From positions 37,320 to 101,319 of the forward strand of contig CAWEBF010000026.1 in assembly GCA_963807235.1 (NCBI GenBank): 64,000 bases of DNA. The letters are read 5' to 3'. The position numbers and the translations under genes are program-made. Source of the stretch: CAWEBF01 sp963807235. Lineage in GTDB: Bacteria; Acidobacteriota; Vicinamibacteria; Vicinamibacterales; UBA2999. This document shows positions 41,400 to 50,877 of this stretch, in pieces. Under the pieces are notes generated by a model. The model saw only the letters and a list, made by a program, of their open reading frames with translations. It was not told the origin of the DNA and ran no database searches. Position 1 is the stretch's first letter; each line of letters starts with the position of its first letter.

Positions 41400-42061
41400 T
41401 TACGCCGAGCGGCGGCGGCGAGCCGCCAGGCCGGCCAGGCCCAGACCCAGCAGGCTGAGGGTCATCGGCTCGGGAACGATGTGCGAATCGCCGGAGCTGA
41501 CACCGGGCGCCCGTATGCACCACGTGCACGCCCAGCCAATGCGATACGGCGTCGCAAGCGCCGGACCGATGCTCCAGGTCGCCGAGAACGGCGAGCTGTT
41601 GAAGACCGGCGAGAAGTAGTTCGTCAGCGCCGACGGGATGATGCTCCCGGTGCGCCTGCACGGTCGCGCCAGCCGCCAACGTGCCGCCGATTCTGGCGGT
41701 CAACGGGCCGGAGACGGTGTAGTCGTTGGCCGTCCACAATCCACACGTCGCCAGCGCCCGTGCTCGTCGTCAAGAACGCCAGGTCGAGCTGGGGCTGTGC
41801 GACCTGAGGATGGCTGAACGACGTGTTGAACGTGATGTCCATGCCGCCGATGCTGATGGCGTTGAACGAGATGACACCCGCCAAGGCGACGGTGTCATCG
41901 CGCTCCTGTTGCTCGGTGACGAGCACATCGCCGCCGCCAAGGCAGGAGAAGTCATTACAGATCCACGCGTCGAACGCTGCCTCTGACTTGGCCGCGGGCA
42001 CCAGTGTGAACGCGCCGACCAGAGCGACGAGCGCGATGCTCTTCGTGAAGAATCGATTCAT
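41400..42061 (-). CDS. PEP-CTERM sorted surface protein 2 (frameshifted)
   Basis: About 220 residues from ATG 42061. A signal peptide (MNRFFTKSIALVALVGAFTL, then VPAAKSEAA) is followed by a beta-rich domain (VLVTEQQERDDTVALAGVIS, FNTSFSHPQVAQPQLDLAFL). Shifts near 41733 and 41650 lead to DYTVSGPLTARIGGTLAAGA and the sorting signal VPEPMTLSLLGLGLAGLAAR with tail RRRRSA, ending at TAA (41402-41400). It is a second substrate for the exosortase at 47282. Sequence similarity to the first PEP-CTERM protein is limited to the sorting signal, which is normal for this family. Confidence 0.87.
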
Positions 42062-42161
42062 TGTTCTACCCTTCCTCCGTATGTATTCGCTGGCCGGCCT
42101 TCATAGCCCGCCGACAATTTCCCGCTGGTGCGGGCTATCTAGCCAATTGCTTCCTGACACT

Positions 42162-42177
42162 AGCAAGAAACCTACCC
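42162..42177 (-). promoter_or_regulatory. Weak sigma-54 promoter candidate for PEP-CTERM protein 2
   Basis: On the minus strand GGGTAGGTTTCTTGCT has GG and GC 10 bases apart and a complete TTGCT, but lacks the leading T and the CAC of the -24 box. It lies about 100 bases before ATG 42061. Confidence 0.4.
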
Positions 42178-42627
42178 GACCTCTCGCCTCTCCACTGAAT
42201 CGCCGTAAAAGCCTTCTGAATAAGAACTTAGTAAGCCAACACCCGACTCACCGACTTCCAACTAGTCTCCCCGATGGGTGAGATTCGTCAACGATCCACG
42301 GTCTCACGGTCGTTCGCGGAAGACTTCTTCCAACGTGGTGCCGGTTTGCACCGTGCCTCGTCGGACGCGTCCTGCCCGAGCAAGACGCGATCCCAGCGAA
42401 GAATATTCAAATTTGCTAGTGAATCTCGAGATCTTCGGATCACAAGTCTCGCCTGGCGGCGACCTTTAGGACCGCCGGGGTGGACGTCGGAGATTCCCGC
42501 CAGCGGTTCACCTCAACATTACGAAGTTCCGGTGAGACTCGACGGAAGTCTCCGGCAGGGCCGACTTCTCACAGTCCGTAAGTCCCAATCCACTCGATGC
42601 TTCACGGAATTCGCTGGTTCAGTCGGG

Positions 42628-42643
42628 TGGCGGAAACTTTGCT
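42628..42643 (+). promoter_or_regulatory. Sigma-54 promoter of the TPR-exosortase operon
   Basis: TGGCGGAAACTTTGCT matches TGGC-N8-TTGCT with a 10-base GG-GC gap. It lies 56 bases before ATG 42699, the first gene of the tightly packed TPR-TPR-exosortase-EpsI-sulfatase-acyltransferase run. Confidence 0.75.
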
Positions 42644-42698
42644 CGGGCACTATAGTCCTGGCCAGCCGCGGGCGGCGGCCGAGAGAGATCAAATACCT

Positions 42699-44958
42699 AT
42701 GAAAACACGAGGTCGGTGGGTGCTCGCGGTCCTGGCTCTGCCTGGTTGCCGGGTGTTCTGACACCGAGCAGGCCAAGAGGCAGTTCTTCGAGAACGGCGA
42801 ACGCTTCCTCAAGGAAAACAAGTACCAGGAGGCGATCGTCGAGTTCCGGAACGCTCTGCAACAGGACGAGAGGTACGGCGAGGCCCGGTTGAAGCTTGCC
42901 GAGGCCTATACGGCCGCGGGCAATGCCCGCCGCCGCGTATCGGGAGTTCATTCGCGCCGCCGACCTGCTGCCACAGAACAACGACGCGCAAATCAAGGCG
43001 GCGACCTTCCTGATGCTGGCCGGCCAGTTCGAGGACGCGCGCACGCGCATCCTGCCGGTCGTCGATCGGGACCCGACCAACGTCGAGGCGCAGCTCATCC
43101 TTGGCAATGCCCTCGCCGGGCTGAAGGACCTCGACGGCGCGGTGAAGGAGATTGAGGAGCGCGATCGAACTCGACCCCGCGCGCGGCCTGACCTACAGCA
43201 ACCTGGCTGCGCTCCGGCTCGCCCAGGGGCAGAAGGATCAGGCCCAGGGCCGCGTTCCAGAAAGCGGTCGAGGTCGACCCGCGCTCGATCAACGCCTGGC
43301 TGGCGCTGGCCAACTTCCAGTGGTCCACCGGCGACGAGACCGGGACGCCGAGGCGTCCTCAAGCGGGCGCTGGACGTGGATCCCAAGCACGTCCTCGCCA
43401 ACCGCGCGCTGGCGGTCTTCTACATGGGCTCGCGACGCGCCGCCGAAGCCGAACCGTACCTGAAGACGGTGGCCGCGACCGGCATCCCCGAGGCCGGCTA
43501 CCAGCTGGCCGACTACTACATCACGACGTACGGCGACTGACGAAGCGGTCGCCGTCCTGCAGCCGCTGACAAAGGAGCCGCGCGACCGCGAACGAAGCCG
43601 AAACCGTCTTGCGGCAATCGCCTACGCGACAGAACGATCAAGCGCGGGCGCACACCGCCTGATCGACGCCGTGATCCAGCGCGATGCCGGCAGTTCGCGG
43701 GCGCTGCTGATGAAGGCGTCGTTCCTGCAGAGCCGAGAACAAGCTGCCCGAAGCACGCGACCGCGCGCAGGCGGCCGTCAAGGCCGAGCCCAACTCAGCG
43801 GCCGCTCACTACGCTCTCGGGACGCTGCAGGATCAGCTGCGCCAGCGCAAGGAAGCGATCGCGTCGTTCAGCGAGGTGCTGCGTCTGAATCCCCGCGCGG
43901 CAGCCGCGCAGGTGTATCTGTCACGGCTGAACCTGCAGGAGGGCACGCCCGATGCGGCGGTCACGTTTGCCGAGGGCGCGCTGGCCAACGCGCCGGGCAA
44001 CCCCGAAGCGCGTGCCAGCCTGATTCGCGGCCTGATAGCCAGCGCGAGACACGCGCCGGGCCGAGCAGGAAGCTGGCCACGCTGATGAAGCAGTTTCCGA
44101 ACGTCGGCCTGGTGCACGCGCTCAACGGAGCGGTGCGGCTGCAGAAGAACGACCTGGCGGGGCGCGCGCGTCCTACGAGAAGGCCCTGTCCTTGAGCCCC
44201 AACTCGATCGAGGCGCTGGCTGGGCTCGACCGGGGTGGATCTGGTTGAGAACAGGGCACCCCAGGCCCGGGCACGCGTGGAGGCCCGGCTGGCGGCCGAG
44301 CCGAACCGCGCCGACCTGATGATGCTGGCGGCGCAGGTCTACGGCGCGCAGCGCGACCTGGGGCGCGCCGAGACGATGCTGCGCCGCGCGATACAGGTGG
44401 ATCCGACGTCCACGCGCGCCTACGGGATGCTGGCCGGCGTTCTCCTGGCGGCGGGCAAGCTGGACGCGGCGCGAGCCGAGTTCGACCAGATGGCGCAGCG
44501 CGACACGCAAGAACATCGCCGCGCAAACCATGGCCGCGATGATCGTCCACTCGCAGAACAAGACGGCCGACGCCAAGAAGCGCTACGAAACCATCGTCAA
44601 CGCGCGATCCGACCGCGGCCGTGGCCGCCAACAACCTGGCGTGGATCTACGCGGAAGAAGGGCGAGAAGCTCGACGAGGCGCTTCGGCTCGCGCAGGGCG
44701 CCGCGGCCAAGCTGCCCGAGAACGCGGAAGTCAGCGACACGATCGGCTGGATCTACTACAAGAAGGAGCTGCCGGCGCTGGCCATTCCCGCCTTCGAGCG
44801 CAGCGTCGAGAAGGCCCCGACAACGCCTCGTACCACTACCACCTGGCCCTGGCGCTGTCGAAGTCGGGGACACCGCACGCGCGCGAGCTGCCGCCCAGCA
44901 GGCGCTGAAGCTGAAGCCCGACTACGCCGACGCGCAGAAGCTGCTGTCGTCGCTGTGA
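42699..44958 (+). CDS. TPR lipoprotein 2 of the PEP-CTERM system (PrsT-like), many frameshifts
   Basis: About 750 codons from ATG 42699. The restored start MKTRGRWVLAVLALVAGCSD carries a lipobox (LVAGC). TPR units follow: FFENGERFLKENKYQEAIVE, FIRAADLLPQNNDAQIKAAT, NVEAQLILGNALAGLKDLDG, AVFYMGSRRAAEAEPYLKTV, VLRLNPRAAAAQVYLSRLNL and ending RAAAQQALKLKPDYADAQKL. At least eight shifts interrupt it. The pattern matches TPR proteins linked with exosortase loci, roughly 20 TPRs, facing the periplasm from a lipid anchor. It starts behind a sigma-54 promoter and its TGA overlaps the ATG of the next TPR gene. Confidence 0.8.
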
Positions 44959-47277
44959 TGGCGCCGATACGATCCGGCCCTCGGTCAGCCATCGTGCTCA
45001 GTGTCCGGATTGCGCGCCCGTCTTGCCAGCTCTTGCTGCTCGTACTGGCACTGGCCTGTACCGAATCCCGAAACGGCCAAGCGTGCAGTATCTGGAGAAC
45101 GGCAAGCGGCTGGCCGCGGAGAAGCGCTACGCCGAGGCCATCGTCGAGTACCGCAACGCGCTCCAGCTCGACGACAAGTTCGGCGAGGCGCGCGTGCAGC
45201 TGGCCGAGGCGCTGGCCGCCAGCGGACAACCCCGAGGGCGCGTACCGCGAGTATCAACGCGCCGCCGACTTGATGCCCGAACGACGCCGACGTGCAGAAG
45301 AAGGCGGCGACGTTTCTCTTCATGGCCGGCCAGTTCGAGGACGTGCGCACGCGCGTCGAAGCGGTGCTGAAGAAGAACCCGCGGGACATCGAGGCGCAGC
45401 TGCTGTACGCCAACGCGCTCGTCGGCCTGCGCGACCTGGAAGGCGGCGTGCGCGAGATCGAAGAAGCGGTGCAGCTCGATCCCCAGCACGCGGCTACCTA
45501 CACCAACCTGGCGCTGCTGAAGCTGGCGCAGGGGCAACGGCAGGCGGCGCAGGAGGCGTTCAAGCAAGGCGGTCGAGCTCGATCCGAAGTCGATCCAGGC
45601 GCGGCTGGCGCTCGCCCACTTCGACATGGCCACCGGCAACCTGGCGCTGGCCGAAGAATCGCTGAAGGTGGCATCGACTCTGGACGCGAGAGACTGCGCT
45701 GGCCAATCGCGCGCTCGCCGCCCTCTACGTCGGGACCGGGCGGGACGCGCTGGCGGAAAGCCGTTGCAGGTCGTCGGCGGAAGTCGAGCAGGGCGCCGCG
45801 AGCCAAGTTCGCCCTCGCGGAGTACTACGCCCGCCTGAACCGGCCGCTCGAGGCGCGCAGGCGGTGATGGAGCCGATGCTGAAGGACGCCTGCCACCTAC
45901 GCCGACGCGCAGACGCGGCTGGCGCAGCTGGCGTATTCGCCTGGGCGACAAGCAGGCCGCATCGAAGCTGCTGGACGAGGTGCTGCTGCGGCAGCCCAAC
46001 CATTCCTACGCGCTGCAGGTGAAGGCGCGCTGGCTGGTGCTCGAGGGACTGCCGGTGCAGGCGCTCGAGCGCGCCATCGACCGCCGTGAACGCCGTCGCC
46101 GCGCGATGTCGGCGCCATGTTCCTGCGCGGCACGCTGCAGGCGATGAACGGGCAGCGCGACGCCGCGATCAAGTCGTTCAACGAGGTGCTGCGCCTCAAC
46201 CCTCGCGCCGCGGCCGCCCAGGTGCAGCTGGCGCAGCTGAACCTCGAGCGCGGTGAGGCGGAAGCGGCGGTGAGCCTCGCGACGGAGGCCGTCAGCAACG
46301 CTCCCGGCGTGCCGGAAGCCCGGCTGGTGCTGGCGCGGGCGCTGGTGGCGCAGCGGGACCTGGTCCGTGCCGAGTCCGAGATCGATCGGCTGTCTGAAGG
46401 CGTTATCCGCGCGCCTCCGTCGGTGCAAGCGCTTCGCGGAACGCTGTACCTGCTCAAGGGCAATCCGGCCGTCGCGCGCGCAGCGTTCCAGCTGGCGTTC
46501 GACGCCGAGCCCAGCTCGATCTGCGGCCTTGACCGGTCTGACCATGCTGGACGTGCAGGAGAAGCGGCTGGCGCAGGCGCGCGCAGCGTCTGGAGCAGCG
46601 CCTTGACGGCCGAACCCAAGAGCCCGGCTCTGCTGCTGGTGGCTGCCAAGGTCTACGTCCAGTCGGGCGATCTGCCCTCCGCCGAGCGCGCGCTGCGCCA
46701 GGCGATCGATCGGGCGCCGATCAACACCGAGCCGTACGTGCTGCTCGGCGAGATCTACCGGTCCCAGGGGCGGCTCGACACGGCCCGCGTCGAGATGGAT
46801 GCCGCGGTCGAAGCGAATCCGTCGAACGTGCCGGCCCGCACCATGGCCGCCATGCTGGTGCACGCTCAGCAGAAGCCCGACGAGGCCAAGCGGCGGTATC
46901 TGGAGCTGCTCAACATCGAGCCGCAGGCCGCCGTGGCGGCCAACAACCTCGCGTGGATCTATGCCGAGGAAAAGCAGAACCTCGACGAAGCGCTGGAGCT
47001 GGCCCAGCGGGCCGTGGACCAGATGGTCGACTATCCGGAGGCGTGGGACACGCTGGGCTGGGTGTACTACCGCAAGCAACTGCCCATCCTGGCGGTCGAG
47101 CCTTTCGAGAAAGCCCTGGCAAAAGACCCGAACAACGCCACGTTCCACTACCATCTGGGACTGGCGCTTGCGGGCAGCGGCGACCGCACCAAGAGCCGCG
47201 TCGCGTTCGAGCGGGCGCTGAAGCTTCAGCCGACCCTGGTGGACGCGCGGCGCGAGTTGACCGCGCTGGATCAGTGA
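44958..47277 (+). CDS. TPR lipoprotein 3 of the PEP-CTERM system (PrsT-like), frameshifted
   Basis: About 770 codons. ATG 44958 overlaps the preceding TGA (TGATG). A lipoprotein signal (CQLLLLVLALACTES) is followed by TPRs: YLENGKRLAAEKRYAEAIVE, AADLMP then DVQKKAATFLFMAG, AATYTNLALLKLAQGQRQAA, EVLRLNPRAAAAQVQLAQLN, RALRQAIDRAPINTEPYVLL, NNLAWIYAEEKQNLDEALEL and a C-terminal RVAFERALKLQPTLVDARRE. It is a tandem paralogue of the 42699 gene, with the same opening and closing repeats. From about 46600 to the stop the frame is intact. The exosortase gene begins 4 bp after the stop. Confidence 0.83.
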
Positions 47278-47281
47278 TGCC

Positions 47282-48226
47282 ATGAGTGCAACCACCACGA
47301 CCACCACGCCCTCGTCGGTTTCCGCGCACGAGTGGCAGGACTCACCGTCGGCGCCCGCGCCACGGCCGACACGCCCATCACCTCCGGCCAGCGGCTGCTG
47401 CTGTGGATTGTGGCCATCGAGCTGGTGGTGCTGTTTGCCCCCACGCTCAATGGCTGTGGGGCCGGTGGACGTTGAGCGTCTGGCACAACGCCCACGGCCT
47501 GCTGATTCCTCTCGTCGTGGCCTACTTCGTTCGCGAGGAGCTGCTCAAGGTTTCGCACCTCCCGCGCAGCTCGAGCGCGCTCGGGTTCCTGTTTCTGGTA
47601 CCCGCCCTTGCCTTGCACGCCCTGGACGCGGGGATGCACACGGAGCTGCTGGCCGCCGTGGCGCTGGTGTTCGCCCTGCCGGGGCTGGCGTTCCTGTTCC
47701 TCGGGGCCCGCCCGCGGGCGAGCCGTCTTCATCCCGCTGTGCTTCATGGTGTTCGCCCTGCCGATTCCGCTGGCCTTCATCGAGGCGATCATCCTCAAGC
47801 TCCGCTACATCGCCACCGCGGGCACGGCGTTCGTGGTGCCGTATGCTGGGCATCCCGGTGTTCGTGGAGGAGACCACGCTGCACATGGCCAGCGGCGCGC
47901 TGCAGGTGGCCGACGCGTGCAGCGGGTTCTCCACGCTGTACGCCGCGATGGCGGTGGCCTTCCTGACGGCTTATTCGACTTCCTCGCCCACCCGGCGTGC
48001 GCTCGTGCTGCTGACGGCTGCGCCAATCGCGATTCTGTCGAACATCCTGCGGGTGGTGCTGCTGGTGGTGCTGGTGGTCTGGCGCGGGCCCGAGATTCTC
48101 GAGACGTTCGTCCACCCGCTGTCGGGGATGATGACGTTCGCGCTGGCGCTGCCGCTCATCTTCTGGCTTGGCGGCGACCCCGCGCCGGCCGCGAAACCCG
48201 CACCGCAGGCGGAGTCGCCGGCATGA
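47282..48226 (+). CDS. Exosortase (XrtA/EpsH family transpeptidase), frameshifted
   Basis: About 315 residues, eight or so membrane helices. After an N-terminal shift the protein reads QRLLLWIVAIELVVLFAPTL, SVWHNAHGLLIPLVVAYFVR and AVFIPLCFMVFALPIPLAFI. Then come the three active-site regions: Cys in VADACSGFSTLYAAM, Arg in AILSNILRVVLLV, and His in ETFVHPLSGMMTFALALP. The Cys-Arg-His triad is typical of exosortases, which cut PEP-CTERM proteins and attach them to a cell-surface acceptor. Three or four shifts interrupt 47335-47850; the catalytic part is intact. The two PEP-CTERM proteins in this window are likely substrates. Its stop overlaps the EpsI start (ATGA). Confidence 0.93.
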   Translation: MSATTTTTTPSSVSAHEWQDSPSAPAPRPTRPSPPASGCCCGLWPSSWWCCLPPRSMAVGPVDVERLAQRPRPADSSRRGLLRSRGAAQGFAPPAQLERARVPVSGTRPCLARPGRGDAHGAAGRRGAGVRPAGAGVPVPRGPPAGEPSSSRCASWCSPCRFRWPSSRRSSSSSATSPPRARRSWCRMLGIPVFVEETTLHMASGALQVADACSGFSTLYAAMAVAFLTAYSTSSPTRRALVLLTAAPIAILSNILRVVLLVVLVVWRGPEILETFVHPLSGMMTFALALPLIFWLGGDPAPAAKPAPQAESPA

Positions 48227-48856
48227 TCTCGCCCCGCTACGCAATCGCCGTGTGCGTCATGCTGGTGCTGGCGCTCGTGCCGACAGTGATCCACGTCTAC
48301 GCCGGCGCGGTCGTGGACGACGGCCGCAGCGCGGCGGCCGTCCCGATGGCGTTGAACGGCTTTGCTTCCGCAGGCTACGAACCGTCCCGCCGACTGGGGC
48401 CGGCGACGCTTCGAGAGCCAGGACTGGACGGAGCGCCGCTATGTCTCCGGCGGGGACCAGGTCGTGCTGACAGTCGTGCGCTCGTTCGACTTGAAGGCGC
48501 TGTACCACCATCCGGAGCTGGCCGTGGCCTATGGCGCCGACTTCGAGCCCAGCCGCGTGCAGAGCTTCGAAGTCGCAGCCGGACGTGCCCGTCTTCGTGC
48601 TCGAGCCGAGGACTGAAGGCCCGCCGCCTTTTACGTCCTCAGATACGGCGACGCCTTCGTGACCAACCCGATCCTGTTCCAGATTCAGACCGCCGGCCAA
48701 TTGCTGTTCACGGGCCGGCAGGCGATGACGTTGTTCTTTGCGCAGCAGTCCGGGTCGCCGCGGGTCACAGGCGAGCTGTCGCAGCAGCCCGCGCTGAAGG
48801 TGCTGCTGGCGGCGGTCCGGACGTTCGCCGCTCCCGCAACCGCCAATCGTCCATGA
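48223..48856 (+). CDS. epsI: EpsI-family exosortase-associated protein (DUF3485), frameshifted
   Basis: About 210 residues. An N-terminal membrane segment (ISPRYAIAVCVMLVLALVPT) is followed by a soluble domain: MALNGFASAGYEP, FESQDWTERRYVSGGDQVVL, VVRSFDLKALYHHPELAVAY and AFYVLRYGDAFVTNPILFQI. The 'D.v.r.Y......v.l.v..' pattern fits EpsI-type proteins, which either form the C-terminal half of some exosortases or are encoded beside them. Three shifts break it. It overlaps both the exosortase and the sulfatase gene by ATGA. Its task in sorting or polysaccharide export is not known. Confidence 0.8.
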
Positions 48857-50877
48857 ACCCGCGCCGCGGGTTTGCCGGCCGGCCAGCCGCGTGGCTGATC
48901 GTGCCGCTGATCGCCGCGCTTGCCGCTACGGCGATCGACGCGGCGCTGCTTCAGCGCGCCCGCGCCTATTTCACGGGCGGATTTCTGGCGGCAGACAGCG
49001 CACGGACGCTCACCGACGTCTTGGGCTTCCTGCTGGGCTCGCTGGCCAGCGACATCGGGACCGCCGGCGTCTTCGCTGCGCTCCTGCTGTGGCTGCTGGG
49101 CCGCTGGGGGGCCCCGGCGACCGCCGCTGCCATCCTGGCTGTCGGCCTGTCCCTGGTCCCGATGGCCGTCACCAACTTCGCGGAGTACGAACTGGCGACC
49201 TACCTTGGAGACGCCTTCGACCTCCGGCTGATGTTCGAGCTGGCCGGGGGTGACTGGCGCGAATTCATGGCCGTCGGGTGGAGTCACGTCGCGTCGATCG
49301 TGCTGGTGGGTGCGCCGCTGCTGGCGCTTACGGTTTGGGCCGGGTTGGTCCTGCGGCGTCGTCTGGCGGGGCAGCCGTGGCCGCGGCACCCGTCGCTTGG
49401 CGCGGTGCTCGTTCGAGCGGTTGCCGTCGTGCTGTTTGCGGCCGTCAGCACGACGCTGCTTCGCGGCAGCAGCGATGTCCTGGACAACGGCCTCCGCCGG
49501 AAGCCCTCGGGCCAGTGGCTGGGCGCGCTCGTCAACACCGCGTCGGACCTGGACCGCGACGGCTATGGCTTGCTGGGGCGCCCGCGGGACCCGCAGCTGC
49601 TGGACGCCCGCATCCACCCCTATGCGATCGAGCGCGCCGGCAACGGCGTGGACGAGGACGGCGTCGCCGGGGACCTGCCCGCCGACGCCCCCGCGTATCG
49701 CGAAGCAGCAGCCGAGGTGCAGCCGTGGTCAACGCGCCGGGATGTGCTGCTGGTGGTCCTGGAAAGCTTTCGAGCAGACGCGGTGGGAGCGACGCTGGCC
49801 GGCCGCCCCGTAACGCCGACGCTCGACGAACTGGCGCGTCGCGGCGTGGCCTCGGCGGCCGCGTATTCGCATAACGGCTATACCGTTCAGGCCCGCCACC
49901 ACATCTTCAGCGGCAGCCTGGCAGACCTGCGGGGCGGCACGTCGCTCATCGACGATTTCAAGGCCAACGGTTACGAGACGGCGTATTTTTCGGGGCAGGA
50001 CGAGTCCTTCGGCGGGTCGGCCTTCGGCGTGGGTTTCGAGCGCGCGGATGTCGCGTACGACGCCAGAGTGGACAAGGACAAGCGCTACTCCGCCTTCACT
50101 ACCGCCGGAAGCCTGGCCGTGTCTCACAAGGTACTGGCCGAGCGCGTCGCGGAGTTCCTGAAAGGGCGGTCGCGCTCGAAGCCTCTGTTCCTCTACGTCA
50201 ACTTTCACGACACGCACTTCCCCTATCACCACGAAGACATCGAGCCGCTGCTCAATCGCAGCCCGCTGGCGCAGTCTCTGATCGCGCCCGGTCGCCGCGC
50301 CGAGCTTCGATCCACGTACCTCAACACCGCGGCCAACGTCGATCGCGCCATCGGCCACGTGCTGGAGACCCTGCGCGGGCACCTGGGTCAGGAGCCGGGA
50401 GTGGTGGTGCTGGCGGACCACGGCGAAAGCCTGTTCGACGAGGGGTTTCTGGGCCACGGCTACGCGCTCAACGACGCGCAGACGCGGATTCCGTTCATCG
50501 TTCACAATCTGCCCCTCCACCTGGAGGAGCCGATCGGCCAGTCCGATCTGCGGGATGCCATCCGCGCGGCGATGGCGCGCCCGGCGGACGATTCGACACC
50601 ACGGCTGTCGCGGAGCGGGTCTCGGCGGATCTTCCAGTACCTGGGCAACCTCGCCCGGCCCGCGCAGATCGCGTTGACAGGCACGGGCTCGCAGATTGCC
50701 TACGACTTCCGCGACGGCCGCGTGCGAGTCGATCGCGCAGCCTGGGAGGATCACGAAGGGCTGTCGCCCGCCGATGCCGAGCGGTGGAGAACGCTGGTGT
50801 CGACGTGGGAAGCCATGGTCATCGCCAGAACCGACGCCGAAGCCCAGGTTGCTCGCCAGCCTGGTTCCGCCCGATGA
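48853..50877 (+). CDS. Membrane sulfatase-fold transferase (LtaS/phosphoethanolamine transferase-like)
   Basis: An intact 674-residue protein. An N-terminal region of about five membrane helices (WLIVPLIAALAATAIDAALL; GFLLGSLASDIGTAGVFAAL) leads to a C-terminal alkaline-phosphatase/sulfatase domain. DVLLVVLESFRADAVG holds the metal-binding Glu; the nucleophile region is SHNGYTVQARHHIFSG; metal ligands lie in YVNFHDTHFPYH and VVVLADHGESLFDEGFLGHG. Enzymes of this fold move phosphoglycerol or phosphoethanolamine onto surface glycans or lipids, or remove sulfate. The DRDGYG and NGVDEDG segments resemble calcium-binding loops. It is coupled on both sides by ATGA overlaps. Confidence 0.85.
   Translation: MNPRRGFAGRPAAWLIVPLIAALAATAIDAALLQRARAYFTGGFLAADSARTLTDVLGFLLGSLASDIGTAGVFAALLLWLLGRWGAPATAAAILAVGLSLVPMAVTNFAEYELATYLGDAFDLRLMFELAGGDWREFMAVGWSHVASIVLVGAPLLALTVWAGLVLRRRLAGQPWPRHPSLGAVLVRAVAVVLFAAVSTTLLRGSSDVLDNGLRRKPSGQWLGALVNTASDLDRDGYGLLGRPRDPQLLDARIHPYAIERAGNGVDEDGVAGDLPADAPAYREAAAEVQPWSTRRDVLLVVLESFRADAVGATLAGRPVTPTLDELARRGVASAAAYSHNGYTVQARHHIFSGSLADLRGGTSLIDDFKANGYETAYFSGQDESFGGSAFGVGFERADVAYDARVDKDKRYSAFTTAGSLAVSHKVLAERVAEFLKGRSRSKPLFLYVNFHDTHFPYHHEDIEPLLNRSPLAQSLIAPGRRAELRSTYLNTAANVDRAIGHVLETLRGHLGQEPGVVVLADHGESLFDEGFLGHGYALNDAQTRIPFIVHNLPLHLEEPIGQSDLRDAIRAAMARPADDSTPRLSRSGSRRIFQYLGNLARPAQIALTGTGSQIAYDFRDGRVRVDRAAWEDHEGLSPADAERWRTLVSTWEAMVIARTDAEAQVARQPGSAR

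Larger units (their letters stand above)
42062..42698. other. Long divergent non-coding region between PEP-CTERM and TPR genes
   Basis: A 637-bp gap without a convincing gene. It holds a weak minus-strand sigma-54 match (42162-42177) and a good plus-strand one (42628-42643). A CTCACCGACT...GATGGGTGAG partial inverted repeat lies near 42250-42285. The GC content is lower around 42160-42260 than in the neighbouring genes. I see no tRNA, small RNA or riboswitch pattern I can name. Confidence 0.5.
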
